A stretch of DNA of 64,000 nt from Trichobilharzia regenti (taxonomy: Eukaryota; Platyhelminthes; Trematoda; Strigeidida; Schistosomatidae). How positions within the stretch are numbered: the stretch's first letter is position 1; every line of letters begins with the position of its first letter. Of the stretch, positions 56,571-64,000 are shown one piece after another. The translations under genes were made by a program, and so were the position numbers. The DNA lies in the NCBI GenBank assembly GCA_944472135.2, contig OX235265.1, forward strand, positions 56,617,112 through 56,681,111. The letters are read 5' to 3'. The notes beneath the pieces were generated by a model, which saw nothing but the letters and a program-made list of their open reading frames with translations, searched no databases and had not been told where the DNA came from.

Positions 56571-59500
56571 TTATCTGCTACTAATGTCACCAACCTTTAA
56601 GTTTCGGCACAACTTTTTCCACTTGTCTCTGGTTTGCAGTGTTAGAACATACTCCTTTAACCATCTTTTCCAAAATATATCTTTCATGTGCCTGGCTTGT
56701 TTCCATCTTTTAATCGTAGGTATTCCTTCCCCGCTTGAGTCCTCTATGCCAGGGTTGCCTCTCAATAATTTGTTTGGGGTTAACACATCAAAATCCTTGA
56801 CGTCGTCCCTCACAGGTGATAACGGCCGGTCATTTAATATTCGTTCAGCTTCACAAAAAATTGTCTCCAGCGTTTCGTCATTCAAACTCTGGTTTTTAAT
56901 TATGGAGCTTAAAATACGCTTGATAATTCCTATAAGTCTTTCCCATAGCCCGCCTCTATGGCTGGCATGTGGTGGATTGAAGTGCCACTCGATGTTCCTT
57001 TTCAGTAACTCTTCCTGAACTCTCGTTTGGGGACCTTCGAAGTACTCTTTAAGCTCGGCGTGACAGCCAACAAAATTAGTCCCTCTGTCGCTGAACATCA
57101 TCTTCGGTACACCCCGGCGATTTATAAATCTATGTAATGCTAGCACGAATGAATCAGTAGTTAGCGTATGAACCATCTCAATATGCACAGCTCTCATTTT
57201 CAAACAGGTGAATAAACAGCCATATCTTTTACATAGGGTTCTGCCTCTCTTCACTACAAAAGGTCCGAACAAATCCACCCCAACGTACTCAAATGGATAA
57301 TTCCCTTCAGAAGCTTGCCACGCTGGGAGTGGTGCCATCATCTGCTGTACTGGACGAGCATTTCGGAGTTTACATTCCATGCACTTATCAATTATTTTAC
57401 GGACAGCGGTACCTCCCTTCACTATCCAGAACTTACATCGAATACTTGATAGTACTTGCGAAGTACCCAAATGACCTTCAAGAACATGGTAGTGTCTTAT
57501 AATGAGATCAGTGACTGGATGGTAGCAAGGTAATAAAGCCGGATGACGGGTCTCATATGACGATTCTAACATTTGTAGACGTCCACCAACTCTAGCGATC
57601 CCTTCGGAAACTATCGGAGATAATCTATCTAACCGCACCTTGAAATCTGCGAAATCGGGACTATCCTCCTTGGCAATCTCACCCCACGCTTCCCACTGAG
57701 CAGCCCTCAAAATCGCTAACTCTGCATTTCTAATATCTTCGACTCTCAAAGGCCCCACATTCATATTTTCGTATCCCGCAAGATGCATGACCTTTAAATA
57801 CGTAACATATCGTGTCAACCACGCAACAGCTTTCAGTAGTTTGTACCAAGAAGAATAATATTTAAAAAGTGGATGTAAACCTGAATGTCTTTCTTGAGTA
57901 GATGTTAAACTGACACTTGTCTTCAACTCCAAGGCACACTCGTTTATCGGTGGTTCATCTTCTCTACGAGGCCACATACTATCAGCCCTTAGCAAGAACT
58001 CTGGACCTTTCCACCACTTATTTTTAACCACATTCATATCAATAACTCCTCGCGAGGCTAGATCAGCTGGATTTTTTCCAGACGGTACGTACCTCCACTG
58101 CTCAACAGTTGTTAGTTCACGAATTTGAGATACTCTGTTAGCTACAAAACATGCATATCTTGCTGACTCGTTGCGTATATAATATATCACAGACATCGAA
58201 TCAGTCCAAAACGTTACGGGATGCTTGGGGTAATCCAACTCTTTACACACCGTTGTGAATAACTGCGCAGCTAGTAAGGCTGCATTAAGTTCTAATCTCG
58301 GAATCGAAACCGTCTTTAGAGGTGCAACTCTAGATTTACCCATCACCAGGCTAACATCTATATCATTCCTTAAGGTGGTTCTGATGTATACGGCTGCACC
58401 AAATCCAACCTCAGAGGCATCAGAAAAAACATGGAAGTCAATTATATCATGATTTCTCGACGGCTTAAGTGGACGTGAGACGGAATGTAGATTCAGCATT
58501 CTTAAACTGTTAACCCACCCCTTCCACTCTTCTCTCTGCCTCTCACTTAATGGTTCATCCCACTGTAACCCTTTCCTGCATGTCTCTTGAAATAACCTCC
58601 TAGCCGGAAGTAGATAAGGTGCTACTAATCCAAGTGGGTCAAACACGGACGACAACACAGAGAGCACACCTCTCCGAGTAACTGGCTTATCAATATCACC
58701 AACACTAAATCCAAAGGTATCAGAGTTCACATCCCATCGCATACCTAATGTGCGTTCAACTGGTAGAGTATCAACAGGCAAATCTCGTACGGTAGGTGCT
58801 CTGTCTTCTGGATCTATATGCTTCAAAACGTCTAGGCTGTTCGAGACCCACTTAGTTAGACGAAAGCCGGCCTTAGCTAACACTTCAGTGATGCTTGTTG
58901 CAAATCTAACTGCAGACTTATCATCATCGAAGGAGGCTAAACAATCATCCACGTAGAAGCAACAATCTATGACGTCCAGCAAATCATTAGAACCAAATGT
59001 GGACACTGCCTTTCGTAGAGCAAAATTAGCACAAAACGGGGAGGACGTGGCACCAAATGGATGCACTGTCATCCTATATTCTGACACCTTACCACAAGGA
59101 CCGTCATCAAACCACAAAAACCTCAAGTGATCTCTGTCACTCTCTGGCACCTTCACCTGTAGGAACATTTCCTCAATATCCGCCGCGACAGCAACTGTAA
59201 ACTTTCTGAATCTTAATAGCAGTCCCACTAATGAGCTCACGCAATCTGGGCCACTATACAGATTATCATTTAAAGAGACTCCTTCATGTTTCGCAGAACA
59301 ATCAAACACCACACGGAGTTTACCTGGCTTCCTCGGGTTAAAGACGGGATGATGGGGCAAATACCACTTCCCTGGCTCACTCTGATCAACTAGTCTTTCA
59401 ACGTAACCCTTCATTATATGTTTATCGACGACATCCTTATATTTGGACCAGAGTTCTGCATCTGACAGAAATTTCTTCTGTAAACCCATTAGTCTCTTAA

Positions 59501-61052
59501 GAGCAACTTTCCTATTACAAACCAACTGTCTATCTTTGAATCTCCATGGTAGGCCAACGCTGAAACGCCCGTTTTCGTATTTACAAGACTCCTCGGCTAT
59601 TTTAACTGCTTTTAAGTCTTCTACAGAACGACCCTTCCCTGGGACACCGCAGTCACAAAACTCCTTGTCATACATATTTTTAATCATAGTTTCTAGTTTG
59701 TCCCCATCGTTTGCAACTAATGATGATATGTGGACTATGGGTATAGGTCCTCTCACTGTCCATCCCAGTGGTGTTTTCGTCGCAAACAGATCATCTCTAC
59801 CTCCAAATCTCTCTTCTAATACCTTGTGAGCTTCTGGCACACTACATCCAATGAGTACTCTCACTCTTCCATCTTGCAGTGTTGGAAGAGGTATGTCACA
59901 CAGGTATGGCTTACCGACAACCGTTTCACGACTAGGTACTATAGCTTCGCCAAGTTTCATACTGGAGGTAGTGTAAGCAGTATCCACTTCCACGGTTTCC
60001 CCAGTAGCCAAGGATTCTAACTGAAATGACACTCGCTCACATACTACTGTTTTCGCAGAATTGAAAGTATTTACAACCAAGGGTTGCTTTGGGCCTTTAA
60101 TACCCAAGCAACCAGCCAGTTCAGCATCTATCAATGTAACGTCTGAACCATTATCCAACAATGCATAAGTCTCTACTGAAGATTTCGGTCCTTTCACCTT
60201 AACTGGTAATACCCCTAAGAAAACTTGTGGGATGTCAAGGGGTCTAGAGATACTATTACAATTAACCGAATTCCCAGGTTCGTTCACTGTCCTCAGAAGT
60301 GGGTGCATATCCGTTAAACCACTACTTCTTTTATTTGTCGCCTTACAATTCCACTTTGTATGCCCAATCTTTAAACAACTGAAACACAGCCGCTTCTGCT
60401 TTGCCATTTTTAACCTTTCTACGGGTGACATAGCGATAAAGCGATTACAATCACTCAATTGATGCATGTTATGGCAAACAATACACTCATCCTTTCTCGT
60501 TGTGTCTTGAGACTTCACCACAAATGCCTTCCTTATATTCACTGGTTCCTTAGGTTCTACCTTAGAATGCAAAATGCTGGCGAATTTGCCCATCGCCTGG
60601 TTGACACTGTCCTTCACCAGTCTCAGAATATCATCAAACCTTGGCTCGATACCCTCCTCCTCTATACGAGAGCTTATTTTTACCCACTTCCTTTGCAGCC
60701 GAGTAGGCAGGCGTCTTGCTAATTCTTCTAGTAAAAAACTCGAGTAGAGGTCACTCATGCAATTCATCGAAATCAATGCATTCTTGTATATCACCAAATT
60801 ATCCAGAAACTCAGTGAGTGCCAGGGAGTCATCCTGTAATTGACCACCATTACCCTTAACAGCCTCGAATAATTTCCCTACAATCATCGAAGGTCTTCCA
60901 AACCTCTGACGTAGTATGCTCATAGCCTCGTAGTAGCCCTCTTTTGGCTTCATAAACTTACAACACTGTATAGCTCTTGAAGCATCTCCAGTGCAATACC
61001 TCATCAAATACATTAACTTCAATTCGTCACTTAATAGAAAACTACTCAACAT
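56571..61052 (-). CDS. BEL/Pao Gag-Pol polyprotein, copy 2
   Basis: 1493 codons with the same domain order and the same catalytic residues as copy 1. Up to the frame end the translated proteins differ at four residues that I can see: His/Arg at 129, Asn/His at 162, Pro/Leu at 252 and Phe/Val at 541. One extra base (plus-strand CTAATGTCACC versus CTATGTCACC in copy 1) shifts the frame after KVGDI, giving a stop within a few codons and a slightly shorter C-terminus. The core enzymes are not affected. An intact frame this long, with so few changes, points to very recent origin. Confidence 0.93.
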   Translation of the reverse strand: MLSSFLLSDELKLMYLMRYCTGDASRAIQCCKFMKPKEGYYEAMSILRQRFGRPSMIVGKLFEAVKGNGGQLQDDSLALTEFLDNLVIYKNALISMNCMSDLYSSFLLEELARRLPTRLQRKWVKISSRIEEEGIEPRFDDILRLVKDSVNQAMGKFASILHSKVEPKEPVNIRKAFVVKSQDTTRKDECIVCHNMHQLSDCNRFIAMSPVERLKMAKQKRLCFSCLKIGHTKWNCKATNKRSSGLTDMHPLLRTVNEPGNSVNCNSISRPLDIPQVFLGVLPVKVKGPKSSVETYALLDNGSDVTLIDAELAGCLGIKGPKQPLVVNTFNSAKTVVCERVSFQLESLATGETVEVDTAYTTSSMKLGEAIVPSRETVVGKPYLCDIPLPTLQDGRVRVLIGCSVPEAHKVLEERFGGRDDLFATKTPLGWTVRGPIPIVHISSLVANDGDKLETMIKNMYDKEFCDCGVPGKGRSVEDLKAVKIAEESCKYENGRFSVGLPWRFKDRQLVCNRKVALKRLMGLQKKFLSDAELWSKYKDVVDKHIMKGYVERLVDQSEPGKWYLPHHPVFNPRKPGKLRVVFDCSAKHEGVSLNDNLYSGPDCVSSLVGLLLRFRKFTVAVAADIEEMFLQVKVPESDRDHLRFLWFDDGPCGKVSEYRMTVHPFGATSSPFCANFALRKAVSTFGSNDLLDVIDCCFYVDDCLASFDDDKSAVRFATSITEVLAKAGFRLTKWVSNSLDVLKHIDPEDRAPTVRDLPVDTLPVERTLGMRWDVNSDTFGFSVGDIDKPVTRRGVLSVLSSVFDPLGLVAPYLLPARRLFQETCRKGLQWDEPLSERQREEWKGWVNSLRMLNLHSVSRPLKPSRNHDIIDFHVFSDASEVGFGAAVYIRTTLRNDIDVSLVMGKSRVAPLKTVSIPRLELNAALLAAQLFTTVCKELDYPKHPVTFWTDSMSVIYYIRNESARYACFVANRVSQIRELTTVEQWRYVPSGKNPADLASRGVIDMNVVKNKWWKGPEFLLRADSMWPRREDEPPINECALELKTSVSLTSTQERHSGLHPLFKYYSSWYKLLKAVAWLTRYVTYLKVMHLAGYENMNVGPLRVEDIRNAELAILRAAQWEAWGEIAKEDSPDFADFKVRLDRLSPIVSEGIARVGGRLQMLESSYETRHPALLPCYHPVTDLIIRHYHVLEGHLGTSQVLSSIRCKFWIVKGGTAVRKIIDKCMECKLRNARPVQQMMAPLPAWQASEGNYPFEYVGVDLFGPFVVKRGRTLCKRYGCLFTCLKMRAVHIEMVHTLTTDSFVLALHRFINRRGVPKMMFSDRGTNFVGCHAELKEYFEGPQTRVQEELLKRNIEWHFNPPHASHRGGLWERLIGIIKRILSSIIKNQSLNDETLETIFCEAERILNDRPLSPVRDDVKDFDVLTPNKLLRGNPGIEDSSGEGIPTIKRWKQARHMKDIFWKRWLKEYVLTLQTRDKWKKLCRNLKVGDISSR

Positions 61053-61475
61053 GATCTCAAACTCCTTTACAAATTGTAAATAATCAGCCGGGTTTCCGTC
61101 GAAACACCGTGGTTCAAACTAAGAGAGTTTGATGTTCCTATTATCCCTGAACGGCGAAACAGAAACAACAAACATGTCATGCTTAACATCAGACACATCG
61201 TTACAATGTGCGTCGGTGTTACAATGGTTAGGACTCTCGCCGATCATGCACATGGTCCGGGGTTCGAGCCCTCGCCGACGCACCCTTGATATCTATGGGC
61301 GGCCTGCGAAATTTGGGCTACGGATATCCACGCTGAAAATTCCAAACTTGTACCAAAAATACAGTGTGGAATCAAGCTGTAATCAAAACAAAATAAATAA
61401 AGTAACAGACAAGTCACCATGACTTACTTTCCTGTTTGCATCCAAGACACTCTGTCCCTTCTTTGACCCAGGCAT
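61053..61475 (-). pseudogene. BEL copy 2 gag leader, split by SINE and ended by TAG
   Basis: The same layout as in copy 1: ATG at 61475, SINE at 61208-61402, TAG at 61119-61121, 22 open codons to the ATG of the long frame. Confidence 0.7.
61208..61402 (+). mobile_element. SINE (family 1) inside BEL copy 2
   Basis: Same family, orientation, length and insertion base as the SINE at 54467, with no visible differences. It was therefore inherited, not inserted twice. Confidence 0.92.
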
Positions 61476-61620
61476 TGTTGAACTTGACCCAATTGCAAAA
61501 AGGTTCCAGATATTGCTTGTTCAAAGAGGACTTGACCGGCACCAGGAAAGATGAACGCTGACTATCCAAACTGTTACCAACGGTCCAAACCCGTCGAAAA
61601 CGTACTTCGCCGTCAGAAAC

Positions 61621-61979
61621 TGTCAGCCACGTCTCGTAAACCGTTAATGCTCAGCTCTTGCTACGCTCAGGCTCACGCTGTTCCTTCAAGTTTCTCAGAA
61701 ACGCTTGGTAACAACGAACGAAAAGACCAAAACACCAATTGGTGACTCGAGGATTCTTTATTGTTACACCAACATATAAACAATGTTATAACTAAGGTCT
61801 GTGAACAAATATTACAATAATAAATCACAATATTACTTCTGACGGTTTTCTGCTGACTTCTTTTTGAACAGCGACCGATGAGACTATGACTGTCGTATTG
61901 ATGCCTCCGCGAAAATTGGGGAAGTTGGTTTTGAACAAACAACCATGAATTGATCGTTCAATCTTCAACTGCATTGACA
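61621..61979 (-). repeat. BEL LTR C (5' LTR of copy 2)
   Basis: 359 bp. It shares two variants with LTR A that LTR B lacks (GAACAAAC and ACTGCATTGACA). Confidence 0.92.
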
Positions 61980-63084
61980 GCCGCTTATTTTAATTATTAC
62001 CTAATATGGATACAAATCAAATATAAGATTCGGATTTGTACACACCTATGTTATATTGTGGAATAACTTCAAGCTTTATTTTTTCCCAAATACTTGTGAT
62101 CCAACCAAAACATCCTAGGGTTTTTTTTAATGCGAAGACAATATTCCTATATTTCTTGATGTGCTCCGTTGAATGACTAGTTATCATATTTTTCCCACAA
62201 ACGAAAGACAAAATTGTCAGCAACCGTGTAATTTAACCATAAACCAAATTTATGAAATTTAAATAATGCTTGTCCATGCCTGTACATTTGGCGTGTCCTA
62301 CACAGGTAGGAAAAATATGTATTTTTTAAATCATTATTATTAAGTATGATTGCTAATCGCATATGTAATTTATCATATTGATGATGCCTGTAAACTGGCG
62401 TCCCTCATGTACAAAATGAGAATATATTATTATTAATTTATTTCTGGAACAGGAACAAGCCATTTTCACAGGTATGAATACATGTGCACTAATTGGAACT
62501 GATAGAATGTATTATATTATTTTTTAATTTAGATTTAGATTAAATACTGATTTATGTGAGAGAAACATCGGCAAAAATTACTAAATAACTAAATAGATGA
62601 TTTTTGAAATCTACTTTTGACCGAATAGTTTGTAAGAAATAGCGTCAAATCTAAATTTTAAGTGACAAAATGCCCACTGCATGTCAGCTTCATGCGGGAA
62701 TCATAGATGATTACGTATTAACGTAACGTGGAATGTAAGTGGCATTTTAGTACAGTTGGTGAAGTGAGACATAAGAGATACAGAACAATAATCAAAATTG
62801 AATGATCCATTAGGCGTCCGAAAGTCTATAAAACTTCAAATTCACCGGTAACCACACTATAGTTATGACCTTTCCGGTTGTATATGAGACCAACTTTGAA
62901 CTTGTCGGTTGATTTCATGACGAAGGTTGTTTCGTCATCCACCGGGTACGCTAGGAATATTCTGAATAACTGCAAAGTGTATGTTCTAGTGATCCGAACG
63001 CTCCCCCTGATTAACACTAAGGCAGAGGATAGAATCCTTGTATCAGTGCCTTCGTTGAAGGCAGTACCTTTGAAAAGAGGAGGA
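61980..63084. other. Spacer between BEL elements
   Basis: Mostly AT-rich. Its right end (63084 down to 62826, minus strand) is open for about 86 codons up to the LTR (ILSSALVLIRGSVRITRTY, FLAYPVDDETTFVMKS, KVGLIYNRKGHNYSVV), unrecognised. The opposite strand is also open over much of it. A GAATATATTATTATTAAT stretch near 62420 resembles a LINE tail. Confidence 0.45.
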
Positions 63085-63459
63085 TGTCATCAAAGTCTCA
63101 TAAACCGTTAATGCCCAGCTCTCGCTACGCTCGGGCCCACGCTGTTCTTAGAAGATTTCTGAGAAACGCTTAGTAACAACGGACGAAAAAACCAGAACAC
63201 CAATTGTTGACTTGAGTATTATGTATTGTTACACCAGCATATAAATCAAGTATCACTAAGCAAACTAAGAAAACTAAGGTCTGTAAACAAATATTACAAT
63301 AATAAATCGTTATGTTACTTCTGACGATATTTCAATCTTCTTTCTGAACAGCGACCGATGAGACGATGACTGTCGTATTGATGCCTCCGCGAAAATCGAG
63401 GAAGTTGATTTTGAGCAAACAACCAAGAATTGATCGTTCAATCTTCAACTCCATTGACA
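63085..63459 (-). repeat. BEL LTR D
   Basis: TGTCA...TGACA ends. It is about 16 bp longer than LTRs A-C owing to an extra segment near 63250-63270. Confidence 0.88.
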
Positions 63460-64000
63460 CTCCCCGGCAAAAAAGGGATCCAACCCTTTTTTCCTTCACG
63501 ACCAATGCACGTCGACTTGGATACCATTGCGAGAACCTGGGTCACACGGACAGAGCTGAAATGGAAAACAAACAGGAAAGCCAACACACCACAAGCATAC
63601 CCACAGCACAATCTCACACATCGCTGACGACCTGCGCCTCCAGACAGAGACCTCCTCTTGACATCTTGCAACACAATCGCCACTTACTAGAATGACTCTT
63701 GCAGAATGCAACGTGACCATAGCAGCACCTCATGATACTCTTCAAGCATCCTCTTTTCTATTCACTATCAATTATCACTGAAATCGACTGTCACTCATTC
63801 TGCCTCAGTTCTAGTAGCGGTGACGCATGCGAGCCTCAGTCGTTTACACTCCCCCTCCCCGGCGTGTCGGACCGCAGCTAACAATTATCTCCGTGTGCAT
63901 TTCATTCTCAGCAATAGCCTAGCCTCCCCGCCGTATACGACCCATCTGCTGTCCTTAATATCAATCAATTCATTCACGGATGTAGAAGACTAGAAACAAC
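63085..64000 (-). mobile_element. BEL/Pao element, 3' LTR and 3' region (runs off the window)
   Basis: LTR 63085-63459 (375 bp, more diverged than LTRs A-C), then GGGGAG and the 3' non-coding region homologous to 48499-49025 and 55239-55765. The coding part should lie beyond the window's right edge. Several substitutions separate it from copies 1 and 2, so it is an independent, older insertion. Confidence 0.9.

Larger units (their letters stand above)
54880..61979 (-). mobile_element. BEL/Pao LTR retrotransposon, copy 2 of a tandem array
   Basis: 3' LTR 54880-55238 (shared), interior 55239-61620, 5' LTR 61621-61979. Organisation and sequence are as in copy 1, including the SINE, the leader TAG and the 190-bp repeats (about 55927-56403). 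It differs from copy 1 by scattered substitutions and one extra base at the pol end. Confidence 0.93.

Overview
This is a eukaryotic, AT-rich, repeat-dense window. It looks like trematode, most likely schistosome, DNA. That is an inference from the mix of elements: RTE-clade and CR1-clade non-LTR retrotransposons, a Merlin DNA transposon, BEL/Pao LTR retrotransposons, tRNA-derived SINEs and hammerhead-like repeats. Coding sequence is split by long introns. I see no bacterial-style genes, operons, CRISPR arrays, rRNA or genuine tRNA genes.

The only host gene I can support is a minus-strand CREB/ATF1-type bZIP transcription factor. Its three coding exons (29386-30168, 18248-18918, 12723-13755) join in phase to 828 codons plus stop. 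The bZIP is split across the last intron and followed by an unusually long C-terminal extension. Its two introns (about 10.5 kb and 4.5 kb) hold two RTE relics, a foldback repeat and a deleted Merlin transposon.

Left part (1-10.3 kb): RTE 3' ends, a SINE, a foldback repeat with hammerhead-like motifs, and a nested pair. The nested pair is a nearly intact 3.45-kb RTE element (6498-9948, 7-bp target duplication) inserted into an older RTE copy that has lost its RT catalytic motif. A second copy with the same lesions lies at 24.2-26.1 kb. Middle (31-45 kb): a second SINE family, a CR1 relic, several decayed RTE pieces, a solo BEL LTR with a perfect 5-bp target duplication, and a compact gag-only LTR element sitting inside a CR1-like relic.

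Right part (46.8-64 kb): a tandem BEL/Pao array, LTR-internal-LTR-internal-LTR (48140-61979), all on the minus strand. It contains two almost identical gag-pol reading frames of about 1500 codons. Both copies carry the same antisense SINE at the same base, and a separate gag fragment at 46.9-47.4 kb preserves the empty site. A further BEL element starts at 63085 and runs off the window. The SINE tails match the tails of CR1 and RTE elements in the same window, which suggests two LINE/SINE partnerships.
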